Shown: one piece after another, positions 28,509 through 38,784 of the stretch
How positions within the stretch are numbered: the first letter of the stretch is position 1
Layout: every line of letters starts with the position of its first letter
Assembly (NCBI GenBank): GCA_902624575.1
Contig: CACNXV010000004.1
Span: 1-45,964, forward strand
Direction: 5' to 3'
Origin: an uncultured Fidelibacterota bacterium
Lineage (GTDB): Bacteria > Fidelibacterota > Marinisomatia > Marinisomatales > Marinisomataceae
DNA length: 45,964 nucleotides
Made by a program: the position numbers and the translations under genes
The notes under the pieces: model-generated
Databases searched by the model: none
The model's input: the letters and a program-made list of their open reading frames with translations, nothing else
Told to the model about the DNA's origin: nothing

Positions 28509-30934
28509 TTGTCATCAATTAGTTTTACAGCTTGATCTAAAGTTACTTCATCTAGAACAAAACCTTTAAGAGAAACATTTTTTTTCCCATCAGTAACGTA
28601 TGGTCCAAATCTACCTCTTTTAATTGAAATTTCTTTTTTTGACTTAGGATGTTCTCCAAGCACTTTTGGTTCAAATTTTAATTTCCTATCTTTAATAAGC
28701 TTTAAAGCTTCTTCAAGCGAAATTGTTAAAGGGCTTTCGTCAGCTTTCATCGATGCATTGATTTTTCCGCATTTTACATATGGGCCATAGGGTCCAAAAT
28801 CAGCAAGTACGTCCTCATCTGTATCAGGATTTTTTCCTAAATTTTTTGGCATACTAAGAAGATCAATTGCAATCGCTTCAGTTAGATTTTCAACTCCAAT
28901 ACTTTTAAGGACAGATTTTCTTTTTTTGCTTTCCTCTAATTCTACATATGGACCGTATCTTCCAATTTTTAATAATATATTTTCACCATTAGTATGTTTA
29001 CCTATAATATTATCTTCTTTTTGCATGCCATCAAGCTCATCAAGCTTTCTTTTATTTAAATCTCCTAAGAAAAGATCTTCCGGTATGGTAGTATTTTTAC
29101 CTTCTTTTTCAACATATGGCCCAAACTTTCCAATTTTAATATCTAAATTATTTTCAATATTTATAGTACATGCTTTGGCAATATCTATTTCTTCATCAAG
29201 CAATTTAAGTACGCCTTTATAATCATCTTTACCGTAATAAAACTCTTTTAAAACATCTAAGTAGGAATTTTCTGAGCGCGATATTGCGTCTAATCTATCT
29301 TCCATATCAGCTGTAAAACGTTCATTAAAAAGAGCTCTATAGTGATTTTCAAGCAACTGTGTTACTGCAATTCCAACAAATGTAGGAATTAAAATTTTAT
29401 TATTTTTTACTACATATTCTTTTTGGGAAAGCTTCTCAATAATTGCAGAGTATGTCGAAGGTCTTCCTATACCTCTAACTTCCATTTCTTTTACAAGCAT
29501 AGCTTCTGAAAATCTTCTTGGTGGTGTGGTTGTTTTTTGATCAGAGATAATTTCTTTACAAGATACTTTTGAATTTTTTTCTAAAGGCGGTAAAGATTCA
29601 ATTTTATTTTTATCTTTTCTTGTAAGGGCTTGCTCATAGGCCGCCGTATAACCTTTAAAAACTGTTACATTACCACTGCTTCTAAAAATACATTTACCAT
29701 TTGAAATTTTAATATTAGTTCTTATGTACTTTGCAGGATTCATTTGAGATGCAATAGTTCTATTTAAAATTAATTCATAAAGTTTTGCTTCATCATTTCC
29801 AACTTTTTTTACCTCTTCTACAGTATTAAAATTACTACCTGCTGGCCTAATAGCTTCATGAGCTTCCTGTGCATTTGCTACTTTACTCTTGTAAAAATTT
29901 GTTTTTTCCGAAAGATATTTTTCACCAAAATTTTTGTTTATATAATTTTTAGTCGCATTGAGGGCTTCAGAAGAAAGGTTGGTAGAATCTGTTCTCATGT
30001 ATGTAATAAGTCCTCTTTCATATAATTTTTGTGCTACCACCATGGTTCTTTTCGGAGAAAAGTTAAATCTTCTTGAAGCATCTTGTTGTAAGGTGCTTGT
30101 GGTAAAAGGAGGAGCAGGTGAACTAGAGGTTGGTTTGCTTTCAATATCTAATATTGACCAACTATTAGCTTTACATTCTTCAACTAATTTCTTTGATAAT
30201 TTTTCATCAATTTGAATGATGTTGTCTTTTTTAAGTCCTAATTCGAACTTTCCAAAATCATCACTTTTAGCAACTGGTTTACTGTCGTATGATATAAGTT
30301 GTGCTTTAAAATTTTCAGTAGTTTTATCATCAATTAATGTTGCTTCTAGTGCGTAAAACTTATTTTCTATAAACTTATTTCTTTCTTTTTCTCTATCAAC
30401 AAGTAATTTTAGGGCTACAGATTGAACCCTTCCGGCAGATAAGCCTTTATTTTTTAATGATCTAAGTGTTTTCCATAATACTGGAGAAAATGTAAACCCA
30501 ACAATTCTATCAATCGCTCTTCTTGCTCTTTGAGCATCAACTAAATCATAATTAATTTTACGTGCGTTATCTATTGCATGTAACACAGCTTTTTTGGTTA
30601 TTTCTGTAAACTCAACTCTTTCAATATCACCTTTTATTTCAGATGCAATATCCGCTGCAATTGCCTCGCCTTCTCTATCTGGATCAGTAGCTATTAAGAT
30701 TCTGTCAGCAATTTTTACTTCTTTTTTTAACTGAGTAATAAATTTCTTTTTATCTGCCATTCCTTCAATCTTCATTGCAAAGTCATTATCAATATCAATA
30801 CCCATTTCTTTTTTTGGTAAATCTTTGAAATGGCCAATGCTTGCAATGACAGATGCATTCTCAACATATTTTGAGATTGTCTTTGTCTTTGAAGGGGACT
30901 CAACAATAATTAGTAGCTTTTCTTGTTCTGTCAT
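28505..30934 (-). CDS. topA: DNA topoisomerase I
   Basis: LLIIVESPSKTKTISKYV, ATDPDREGEAIA, LSAGRVQSVALKLLVDRE, LITYMRTDST, and C-terminal topo C-repeats (GRFGPYVTDGKKNVSL). Confidence 0.97.
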   Translation of the reverse strand: MTEQEKLLIIVESPSKTKTISKYVENASVIASIGHFKDLPKKEMGIDIDNDFAMKIEGMADKKKFITQLKKEVKIADRILIATDPDREGEAIAADIASEIKGDIERVEFTEITKKAVLHAIDNARKINYDLVDAQRARRAIDRIVGFTFSPVLWKTLRSLKNKGLSAGRVQSVALKLLVDREKERNKFIENKFYALEATLIDDKTTENFKAQLISYDSKPVAKSDDFGKFELGLKKDNIIQIDEKLSKKLVEECKANSWSILDIESKPTSSSPAPPFTTSTLQQDASRRFNFSPKRTMVVAQKLYERGLITYMRTDSTNLSSEALNATKNYINKNFGEKYLSEKTNFYKSKVANAQEAHEAIRPAGSNFNTVEEVKKVGNDEAKLYELILNRTIASQMNPAKYIRTNIKISNGKCIFRSSGNVTVFKGYTAAYEQALTRKDKNKIESLPPLEKNSKVSCKEIISDQKTTTPPRRFSEAMLVKEMEVRGIGRPSTYSAIIEKLSQKEYVVKNNKILIPTFVGIAVTQLLENHYRALFNERFTADMEDRLDAISRSENSYLDVLKEFYYGKDDYKGVLKLLDEEIDIAKACTINIENNLDIKIGKFGPYVEKEGKNTTIPEDLFLGDLNKRKLDELDGMQKEDNIIGKHTNGENILLKIGRYGPYVELEESKKRKSVLKSIGVENLTEAIAIDLLSMPKNLGKNPDTDEDVLADFGPYGPYVKCGKINASMKADESPLTISLEEALKLIKDRKLKFEPKVLGEHPKSKKEISIKRGRFGPYVTDGKKNVSLKGFVLDEVTLDQAVKLIDDK

Positions 30935-31019
30935 ATTTGGATGGCAACTTACATAGATTGATAAGTAATTGTCAAAAATTTATATTTTTTTATTAAAATA
31001 TAAATTATTGTTTCTTGAA

Positions 31020-32240
31020 CTAAATGATTTTTTGTAGATCTTGGTAGGTTTTTATTTCAAACTCTTTTTTGTTGCTAAGATTTTTTAAAATAATCTTGTC
31101 ACTAAATCTAATGAAATAATTAGCATTTAACTTCAGAGCAGTCTTTAATTGATTTTTTTCATTTTTTAAAGAAGTATCAATTTTGATATTATAATTATCA
31201 TCAACTAACTTGTTGGAGAAGCTTAATGCTGCCATCGAATGTTCATCTTCAAATCCAATAAAAAAATCAATTCGAAGCTGGTCATTTTTAAGTGAAGATT
31301 CTATAATAAGTCTTTCAATGCCAGCCGCAAATCCAACAGCAGGTGTTGAAGGCCCTCCCATACTTTCAACAAGAAAATCATATCGTCCACCTCCTAAAAG
31401 TGCGTTCTGTGATTTACCCGATGAGTTTACAACCTCAAAAATAGTATCATTATAATAATCTAGACCGCGAACAAGATGATTATTTTTAATATATTTTATA
31501 TTTAACGCATCCAAGTGCTTTAAAATTGAAGCAAATTCTTCTTTACTTTTCAAAGATAAAAAATCATTAATTAATGGTGCATTCTTAATAAGATCTATAT
31601 CTTCTGATTCTTTGCTATCTAAAATCCTAATTGGATTTTTATCTAAACGATTTTTAGAAACAGGCGATAGTTTTTTAATATTATCTTTGAAATATGATGA
31701 AAGAGTGAATTCAAATTTTTGTCTAGACTCTGGGTCGCCTATATTATTAATATGTAGAATCGTATCTCTAATATCTAGTTTACATAAAATTTTATTTGCT
31801 AGAAGTATTATTTCAACATCTTGCTCAATTGATGATGACCCAAAAGCTTCAACACCAAACTGATGAAATTGCCTTTGTCTACCTTTTTGAGGTTTTTCTC
31901 TTCTAAAAAAAGCATCAATATAAAATAATTTACAAAGCGGTTTACTTCTAAATAGACCACTTTCAATAAAAGCTCGTACCACTGGCGCTGTCATTTCTGG
32001 CTTTAAAACAATGTGGTTATTTGTTTGATCTTCCCATGAAAACATTTCTTTTGAAACGTCTGTCTCATATCCAAGATTTTGTTTGAAGAGATTTAAATCC
32101 TCAATTGTAGGGGTATAAACTTTTTCAAATCCAAACTTTATACTTAAGTCTGATAAGATATCAATGACTTTGTCCCAAGAGAAGCTTTCGGGAGGTAAGA
32201 TATCATAAGTTCCTTTAATTTTTTGAAATTTTGATTTCAT
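31020..32240 (-). CDS. hisS: Histidyl-tRNA synthetase
   Basis: KIKGTYDILPPESFSW, LKPEMTAPVVRAFIE, FRREKPQKGRQRQFHQFGVEAFG, LVRGLDYYNDTIFE. Confidence 0.96.
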   Translation of the reverse strand: MKSKFQKIKGTYDILPPESFSWDKVIDILSDLSIKFGFEKVYTPTIEDLNLFKQNLGYETDVSKEMFSWEDQTNNHIVLKPEMTAPVVRAFIESGLFRSKPLCKLFYIDAFFRREKPQKGRQRQFHQFGVEAFGSSSIEQDVEIILLANKILCKLDIRDTILHINNIGDPESRQKFEFTLSSYFKDNIKKLSPVSKNRLDKNPIRILDSKESEDIDLIKNAPLINDFLSLKSKEEFASILKHLDALNIKYIKNNHLVRGLDYYNDTIFEVVNSSGKSQNALLGGGRYDFLVESMGGPSTPAVGFAAGIERLIIESSLKNDQLRIDFFIGFEDEHSMAALSFSNKLVDDNYNIKIDTSLKNEKNQLKTALKLNANYFIRFSDKIILKNLSNKKEFEIKTYQDLQKII

Positions 32241-32275
32241 AAAACAACATTAATAATTTTTTTAAGTAATAACAC

Positions 32276-35200
32276 CTAAAAACTTGAGCGAGTAGTATAG
32301 ATACCAGTTTTTTGTTCAATCTTAAGATCTCTTAAAATATCTGACTTAAGGTTCAGTCTGAAATATAAACCTTTGGCATAACCGTTTGGAGTCCAATCTA
32401 CAAAAAATTCCCAACAATCTATTTCACGATAAAGAGTTAAATTGTGACGTACAATATCTTTTTCTAAAACATTAAATCGTGCATTATAGTTAAGCTTCCA
32501 ATTATTTGTGACATTAATACTTGTATTTGTATTGAGCCAAAAATTTTCAATTTTGTTTTGTGGATTTATTTTATTTAAGGTATAACTAACCCCAACTCTT
32601 GTTGTCCAGTTGTTTGATGAAAGTTGGTTAATAAATTCTTTTGTATTTTCTGAATAATCTTGCTTTTCAGAATCATATTCTTTTTCTTTTCCTCTTAGAA
32701 CAAAGTTTGTTGAAAATCTAATTCCAGTTAATCGAGGAAATGAATTAAGTTCATCCTCTCTTTTATTTTCTATTTCATTATATTTGTAAAAATCATGAGT
32801 AAGATTTATGTCAATATTACTCCCATTTTTTAGTCTACTTCTTATCGAAGTATTTAAATTTGATAACTTAAATTCCTCTTTATTTATATCGTAACCCGTA
32901 TTCATTTTTAATGAAAAAAGATTAATTTTTTCTTCCTTTTCATCAACTAAACTTTTGGCCTGAAAAACATTTCCTAATGATAGATTAATTTTCCTACTAC
33001 TTGATCTGGAGGTTCCGCCAATTAAAGAACCTGAAAAGTAATCATAATATTCATCATTAAATTCCTGAAAGTAATTATCATTATTTAAATAGTTAGGTGA
33101 GTAAATTAATCCAATAGAAGGTGTTAAAACATGCCTCACTGATTGTATTTTTCCAAAATTGATTGGAAGAATACCATAAATTTTTGTGTTCATTGATAGT
33201 GAGATATTTCCAGTAGTCCTATTCTTGAATTTATCTACATCGTTAAATTTAATTTCACCACCTTCCCCTAAATACGCTTCTTGATATCTATTTATAAAGT
33301 CAGAGTTAAAATTAATATTTGGATTTATAGCAATATAATTGAAGATGGTAAAAGGAGCATTGATACTAAATTTATTTTTAAACATTGCATCGGTTTGATT
33401 TGATGTTACTGGATTACCATTATTATCTTGTTTCCATTGGTAGCTGATAATATCGTCATCATCTTGAATCAATTCACTTTGATAAAAATTTTTAGAGCTA
33501 TTTAGTATTCTTGAGCTATAATCCCACTGTATATTATTTAAAAATACAAATCGACTATTATCAAATAAATTTCTTCTACCAGCTCTAAAATTCACAGAAG
33601 GGAGTGTACTTGTATTGCTTGTAATTGATGAATTTATGTTTGTTGGATTTTGATAAAAGGAAGAGTTTGAGTTGACTTTGCTCTTTGACATTAAATCTTG
33701 TTTATTAGAAACATTAATACTCAATGATAGATTGCTTTTTTTCCATCTTTTCGAATATGTTGTGTTCGAAATAGCCTGCTGATTAAGTCTTTTTATAGGG
33801 TCAATACTCGTTTCTCTGTTATACTCCCCATTACTATAATAGCTCACATTTGATCTTAAAGACTGATCGTTCCGTAAAATTTGATTATGGTTCCAATTAA
33901 GAGAAAAATCACTTTTGTTATTTGCTCCTAATTTTGCTATATCTTGTTCATCGGAGTTTAAATGCTTACGCACTTCAAGGTTAAAGTTTCCATTAAACTT
34001 ATAGCGATTTTTATAGATATTTTTTGATTTTAAAATAACACCTTGCCTATCCGCAAAAATCAAAGAATTTTCAGAACCTAAGTAATCATTTGGAGCAAAA
34101 TAGTACCCTAAACCATCGATGTAATTTCCTCTATTGTCAGAAGAACCAAATGAAGGCATTATCCATCCAGATCTTCTTTCGTCAGATGAATGTGGAAAAA
34201 TTGCCATTGGAATTCCAAAAATAGGCACTCCTCCAATAACAATATTCAATGGTTTTGCTATAACTTTGTCACCATAAATAATTTTAACTTGTTTGCTGCC
34301 AAGATAAAATTTTGAGGGATCACATGATGTAAATATACAATCATCAATATAAAATGTGCTATCTGTAACACTCGTAATTTGGCTACCCATATACATATTA
34401 TTTTGAACACTAGTTGATCCGCCTATAACTTTACCAGTACGATTTTTGATATTATAAACAATAGACTTCCCAGTGATTGGTTCTCTTTTATTTTCAATCA
34501 AAATGGGTTGAAATTTTTCATCTTTGTCGAATGGATTTTCATCAAAAGCTTCTAAAATGTTATCATCCCAATTAATATTTATTTGAGAGGCAGTAAGGTC
34601 AATTCCTTCTTGGTGTATGTTGGCTTTCCCAAACATTTTTGATTGATTTGCTCTAGTATCAAATTCAACAATTTCACCCTTATAATTAATTTTTTGTTGG
34701 TTTGAAGTATTTGATTTAGATGGAATAAATTTTCCAATGACTCCACCTGAAGAGTTAAGCGTTGTTGCATTTTTATTATCAATATTTATAATAATTTTAT
34801 CACCGCTAACTTCATTTATTCCTTGATATAACGAGTCCTGATATAAATGAATAAGGCTTGAAGCCATTTCAATAAGCTCAATTTTTGAATCACTATCATT
34901 CTTCAAATCTATTCTAATAGTCTTAGCCTTTAAGATATCAATATTGTTAACTGGTATTTTGATTTCATTTTCTTTTTCAAAACCGTCATTGGAAGAAAAA
35001 ATGATTCCATTTTCTAAAACTTGAAGAGATTTTATTGATTTATTTTCAAATGATACTTCAAATAAGTCTCCAACAATTTTTTGATTTTGATCAATAATTT
35101 CACAATTATCTTTTAAAATCATTTTATTTCCATTGTTGATAATTTTCCCTGTATTTGCGGAAATAGACTGCTCAAGATCAACTATTTTTACATTACCAAT

Positions 35201-35536
35201 TAGATCAATATTTCCATTATCGGAATTATATGATAATGAGTCACAAAAAATTGTCATATCATCATCTTTTATACTAACGTTTTTTGATAACTGTACAACT
35301 CCAGAACTATTTGATTGAATTGCTTTATCGCCAAAAAGCAGCTTTGAATCTTTTTTGAAAATTATATTACCCTTGAGAACTGTAACACTTTCGTTATTAA
35401 TGTTTTTTGAGGACAATGAGTCTGCTTGTTTTAATTGGAGGGTTTCTTGCCCATTACTAAAACATAGAAAAATTAATAAAACACATACATTTTTAATCAC
35501 AGTATTACTAACGTATTTAGTTGATTTATGTTTCAT
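32276..35536 (-). CDS. lptD: LPS-assembly protein LptD / OstA-like outer-membrane protein
   Basis: Start MKHKSTKYVSNTVIKNVCVLLIFLCFSNGQE; OstA-like N-terminus (VTVLKGNIIFKKDSKLLFGDKAIQ, GNVKIVD); IVIGGVPIFGIPMAIFPHSSDERRSGWIMPSFGSSDNRGNYIDGLGYYFAPNDY. Confidence 0.88.
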   Translation of the reverse strand: MKHKSTKYVSNTVIKNVCVLLIFLCFSNGQETLQLKQADSLSSKNINNESVTVLKGNIIFKKDSKLLFGDKAIQSNSSGVVQLSKNVSIKDDDMTIFCDSLSYNSDNGNIDLIGNVKIVDLEQSISANTGKIINNGNKMILKDNCEIIDQNQKIVGDLFEVSFENKSIKSLQVLENGIIFSSNDGFEKENEIKIPVNNIDILKAKTIRIDLKNDSDSKIELIEMASSLIHLYQDSLYQGINEVSGDKIIINIDNKNATTLNSSGGVIGKFIPSKSNTSNQQKINYKGEIVEFDTRANQSKMFGKANIHQEGIDLTASQININWDDNILEAFDENPFDKDEKFQPILIENKREPITGKSIVYNIKNRTGKVIGGSTSVQNNMYMGSQITSVTDSTFYIDDCIFTSCDPSKFYLGSKQVKIIYGDKVIAKPLNIVIGGVPIFGIPMAIFPHSSDERRSGWIMPSFGSSDNRGNYIDGLGYYFAPNDYLGSENSLIFADRQGVILKSKNIYKNRYKFNGNFNLEVRKHLNSDEQDIAKLGANNKSDFSLNWNHNQILRNDQSLRSNVSYYSNGEYNRETSIDPIKRLNQQAISNTTYSKRWKKSNLSLSINVSNKQDLMSKSKVNSNSSFYQNPTNINSSITSNTSTLPSVNFRAGRRNLFDNSRFVFLNNIQWDYSSRILNSSKNFYQSELIQDDDDIISYQWKQDNNGNPVTSNQTDAMFKNKFSINAPFTIFNYIAINPNINFNSDFINRYQEAYLGEGGEIKFNDVDKFKNRTTGNISLSMNTKIYGILPINFGKIQSVRHVLTPSIGLIYSPNYLNNDNYFQEFNDEYYDYFSGSLIGGTSRSSSRKINLSLGNVFQAKSLVDEKEEKINLFSLKMNTGYDINKEEFKLSNLNTSIRSRLKNGSNIDINLTHDFYKYNEIENKREDELNSFPRLTGIRFSTNFVLRGKEKEYDSEKQDYSENTKEFINQLSSNNWTTRVGVSYTLNKINPQNKIENFWLNTNTSINVTNNWKLNYNARFNVLEKDIVRHNLTLYREIDCWEFFVDWTPNGYAKGLYFRLNLKSDILRDLKIEQKTGIYTTRSSF

Positions 35537-35573
35537 CTTTGTAAAGTAGAAATGTAATGTATAAATTGATATA

Positions 35574-35885
35574 ATGTTAGAAAATCTATTAAATAGCATT
35601 TTGGATAACCCAGCTTACCTTGCTGTAACAATTGTACTTATTACAATGATAATATACAGTGTTATAAAAAAATTATTCAAAATTGTTACATTAGGCATAA
35701 CATTATTTATCATATATTGCGTTTATTTGCTTTTCACTAATCAACCATTACCAGATATGGATGAACTAAAGATACAGCTTCAAAAAGGTGAAGATAAGGT
35801 TAGCGAAGTGATTAAAGATTCTGTCATTGACCCACTTCAAGAAAAATCCGAAACAATAAAAAATAATTTGGACGCTTTAAAATAA
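35574..35885 (+). CDS. Small membrane protein of unknown function
   Basis: 103 aa; two hydrophobic segments followed by a charged amphipathic tail. Divergent from lptD. Confidence 0.6.
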   Translation: MLENLLNSILDNPAYLAVTIVLITMIIYSVIKKLFKIVTLGITLFIIYCVYLLFTNQPLPDMDELKIQLQKGEDKVSEVIKDSVIDPLQEKSETIKNNLDALK

Positions 35886-35901
35886 AAAAGGAGTTACAAA
35901 A

Positions 35902-36750
35902 ATGTTTAAAGATAATCTGCTTGAAAATAAAACAATTGTCATTACTGGTGGAGGAACAGGACTAGGAAAAAGTATGGCGAGAAGATTTGGTGAGCTTGGT
36001 GCCAATATTGTCATTAGTGGAAGAAGAAAAGAAGTGCTGGAAGAAACAGCACAAGAATTCTCAGAAAAAGGAATAAATGTATTGACGTGTCCAGGAGATG
36101 TAAGAAAAATTGAAGACGTTGAATTGATGTCAAAGCAAGCAGTAGAAAAATTTGGGACAATTAATGCACTGTTAAATAATGCAGCTGGAAATTTTATTTC
36201 ACCAACGGAAATGTTAAGTCATAATGCATTTAAAGCAGTAATAGATATTGTTTTAATGGGTACATGGAATTGTACCAGTACAATTGGAAAAGAAATGATA
36301 AAAAACAAAAGCGGAAATATACTTAGTATTGTTACAACATATGCATGGACCGGTTCACCTTTCGTTGTACCTTCAGCTGCTGCCAAAGCAGGAGTTTTAG
36401 CAATGACAAGATCGCTTGCAGTTGAGTGGGGAAGACACAATATTAGATTTAATGCAATTGCACCGGGACCATTTCCAACAAAAGGTGCATGGTCAAGATT
36501 AATGCCCCCTGGTTTTGAAGATTTTGAAGATAATATGAAAAATAAAATTCCTATGAAAAGGTTTGGTGAAAGACATGAATTGGAAAATCTTGCTTCATAT
36601 TTGATGAGTAATGAATCAGGATATATTAATGGAGAAGTTATTACAATTGACGGTGGCGAATGGATAGCAGGTGCTGGAGAATTCTCAGAACTCACTAAAA
36701 TTCCAGAATCAATGTGGAAAGCAATGGCTGAAAGAAGGAAGAAAAAGTAA
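35902..36750 (+). CDS. SDR family oxidoreductase (2,4-dienoyl-CoA reductase-like)
   Basis: SD GGAG upstream; TIVITGGGTGLGKSMARRFGELGANIVISGRR; NNAAGNFISPTEMLS; final INGEVITIDGGEW. Confidence 0.85.
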   Translation: MFKDNLLENKTIVITGGGTGLGKSMARRFGELGANIVISGRRKEVLEETAQEFSEKGINVLTCPGDVRKIEDVELMSKQAVEKFGTINALLNNAAGNFISPTEMLSHNAFKAVIDIVLMGTWNCTSTIGKEMIKNKSGNILSIVTTYAWTGSPFVVPSAAAKAGVLAMTRSLAVEWGRHNIRFNAIAPGPFPTKGAWSRLMPPGFEDFEDNMKNKIPMKRFGERHELENLASYLMSNESGYINGEVITIDGGEWIAGAGEFSELTKIPESMWKAMAERRKKK

Positions 36751-37503
36751 ATGTTTAATTTAGAAAATAAGACCGCAATAATTTCAGGAGGATCCAAGGG
36801 GATTGGAAAAGCTATTGCATTAAAATTAGCAGAGGCTGGAGCTAATATTGTAGTGTGTAGCAGAAAAATTGAAAATCTTGAAAACTGCCATAAGGAAGCT
36901 GTTGAAAATGGTTATGAAATCGATATAGTAGAATGCAATACCAGCGATAAAGAATCAATTAAAAAAGTGGTAGACTTCACTATTGAAAAATTTTCAAAAA
37001 TTGATATTCTAATTAATAATGCTGCAACAAATCCATATTATGGGCCCATTTTAGATTCTGAAGATTCTCATTGGGATAAAATCCTTGATGTTAATATTAA
37101 AGGGTATTTTAATTTTGCAAAAATATGCAGTGATTCAATGATAGAAAATAAAAGTGGAAAAATAATAAATGTATCATCGATTGCTGCAAAGACACCTTTA
37201 GAAGGATTAGGTGTTTATAATATTAGTAAGGCAGCAGTGGTAATGTTGACAAAAGTTCTAGCTAAAGAAATGGCCAAAGATAATATTCAAGTAAATACTC
37301 TTGCACCTGGATTGATAAAAACAGACTTTAGTAAAGCATTATGGGACAACGATGAAATTTATAATAAAATAGTTAAAACAATCCCACAAGGAAGAATGGG
37401 GGAACCAGAGGATATAGCTGGTATGGCACTTTATTTATCATCAAACGCCTCTGATTTTATTACAGGATCGCTATTTACAGTAGATGGTGGTTTAACAACC
37501 TAA
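36751..37503 (+). CDS. SDR family oxidoreductase
   Basis: TAIISGGSKGIGKAIALKLAEAGANIVVCSRK; NNAATNPYYGPI; YNISKAAVVMLTK; ITGSLFTVDGGLTT. Start follows directly on the previous stop (TAAATG). Confidence 0.9.
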   Translation: MFNLENKTAIISGGSKGIGKAIALKLAEAGANIVVCSRKIENLENCHKEAVENGYEIDIVECNTSDKESIKKVVDFTIEKFSKIDILINNAATNPYYGPILDSEDSHWDKILDVNIKGYFNFAKICSDSMIENKSGKIINVSSIAAKTPLEGLGVYNISKAAVVMLTKVLAKEMAKDNIQVNTLAPGLIKTDFSKALWDNDEIYNKIVKTIPQGRMGEPEDIAGMALYLSSNASDFITGSLFTVDGGLTT

Positions 37504-38144
37504 TTTGTTAGCCAAGTATAGAAAGATTTGATATTCGGAAAAGTTTCAGATCCTGTTGCCATAAGTCTTTCCATGTTATTGTGTCCATTATAAATCAGAG
37601 CACAATCAATACCCAGGCTTTGAGATACACTAAAGTCTAACATACTGTCACCAACAATAATTGTTTCCTCTTTAGGAATCAACACATTCAAAAGTAATTC
37701 TTTTCCTTCATATTCTTTTCCAAAACCAGAAGGAGTATTACTAATACCAACTATATTATTAAGAAAAGCATCGAGGCCAAAATATTTTACCTGATCAACT
37801 AACTTTCTTTGAACTGTTGCTGAAAGAATACTTTGGGTAACCTTTTTTTCATTTAATTTTTTTATTGAAGAAAGTGCATCTGGTTGGAGAGCTAGCTTTT
37901 TAAAATTTTTTTCAAAACCAGAATGGAATTCTTCATTTGTTATTTCAAATGGTTCGTGAGCAAAATCAAAGCCTACTGACTCGTAAAATGTTTTTATTGG
38001 GAATAAAAATTTTCTTCTGTATTCATTAACAGATATTGGTTTTAGATTTCTTTTTTCTAGAGAGTTATTGAGCATTTCAACACACAGTGCTGTATCGTTC
38101 AACAAAGTTCCATTCCAATCCCAAATTATGTGCTTATATTTCAT
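37500..38144 (-). CDS. HAD family hydrolase (phosphoglycolate phosphatase-like)
   Basis: HIIWDWNGTLLNDT motif I; LSATVQRKLVDQV; IVGDSMLDFSVSQSLGID. Confidence 0.87.
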   Translation of the reverse strand: MKYKHIIWDWNGTLLNDTALCVEMLNNSLEKRNLKPISVNEYRRKFLFPIKTFYESVGFDFAHEPFEITNEEFHSGFEKNFKKLALQPDALSSIKKLNEKKVTQSILSATVQRKLVDQVKYFGLDAFLNNIVGISNTPSGFGKEYEGKELLLNVLIPKEETIIVGDSMLDFSVSQSLGIDCALIYNGHNNMERLMATGSETFPNIKSFYTWLTN

Positions 38145-38784
38145 GGATTTGAAAGTAGATAAAAAAATTACATTAATAAAGGAAAGACTTAGTGATAAGT
38201 CATTTCTAGGAGGATGGAGTAGCCAAAAAAAAATGGCAGTGATTCCAATAAATTCTTTTACAGAGAAAGCGTTTATTGCTCCTGAAAATGCGAAGCAAGC
38301 GAGTGTAGCAATTATCTTATTCGAAGAAAAAAATGATCTTTATTTTTATTTGACCAAGAGAACATCTGAAGTAGAACATCATAAAGGTCAGGTATCTTTA
38401 CCGGGTGGTGCTATTGATAAAAACGAAACTCCTGTTGATGCGTCTATAAGAGAAAGCTATGAAGAAATTGGCGTTGATGGATCATACCTTGAATTGCTCG
38501 GAAAATTATCAAATTTTTATACACCAGTATCATACTTTAACATCCATCCGTTTATTTGGTATTCCAAAAGTAAGCCCAAGATAAATATTAATTTTCAAGA
38601 AGTAGAAGAAGTATACAAAGTTAGTGTTAGTGATTTAGTAAATGAAAAAAATCTTAAGACGAAAAATGTAGAAAAATCTGGTGTAAACTTTAAAGTACCA
38701 TCATTCAATTTCAATGATTGTGTTTGTTGGGGGGCAACAGCAATGATCTTATCTGAACTCAAAGATTTAATTTTAGATTTATAA
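38143..38784 (+). CDS. NUDIX hydrolase, CoA pyrophosphatase type
   Basis: KGQVSLPGGAIDKNETPVDASIRESYEEIGV Nudix box. Listed ORF begins at 38068, but the most likely start is MDLKVDKK at 38143. Confidence 0.85.
   Translation: MDLKVDKKITLIKERLSDKSFLGGWSSQKKMAVIPINSFTEKAFIAPENAKQASVAIILFEEKNDLYFYLTKRTSEVEHHKGQVSLPGGAIDKNETPVDASIRESYEEIGVDGSYLELLGKLSNFYTPVSYFNIHPFIWYSKSKPKININFQEVEEVYKVSVSDLVNEKNLKTKNVEKSGVNFKVPSFNFNDCVCWGATAMILSELKDLILDL

Noticed and set aside
30955-31019. AT-only hairpin and TTGACA upstream of topA as a promoter/terminator
   Set aside because: The stem is purely A/T and no good -10 lies 16-18 nt from the TTGACA; too weak to list as a feature.
34579-34782. 67-aa minus-strand ORF inside lptD
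   Set aside because: Alternate frame on the same strand as lptD, with no SD or domain.
36219-36797. 192-aa minus-strand ORF opposite the SDR genes
   Set aside because: Antisense to conserved SDR coding sequence and low-complexity; most likely spurious.
38221-38238. GCCA-A7-TGGC hairpin / A9 run in the NUDIX gene as a terminator
   Set aside because: Only 4 bp of stem and no T-tract after it on the coding strand. At most an assembly or slippage caution.
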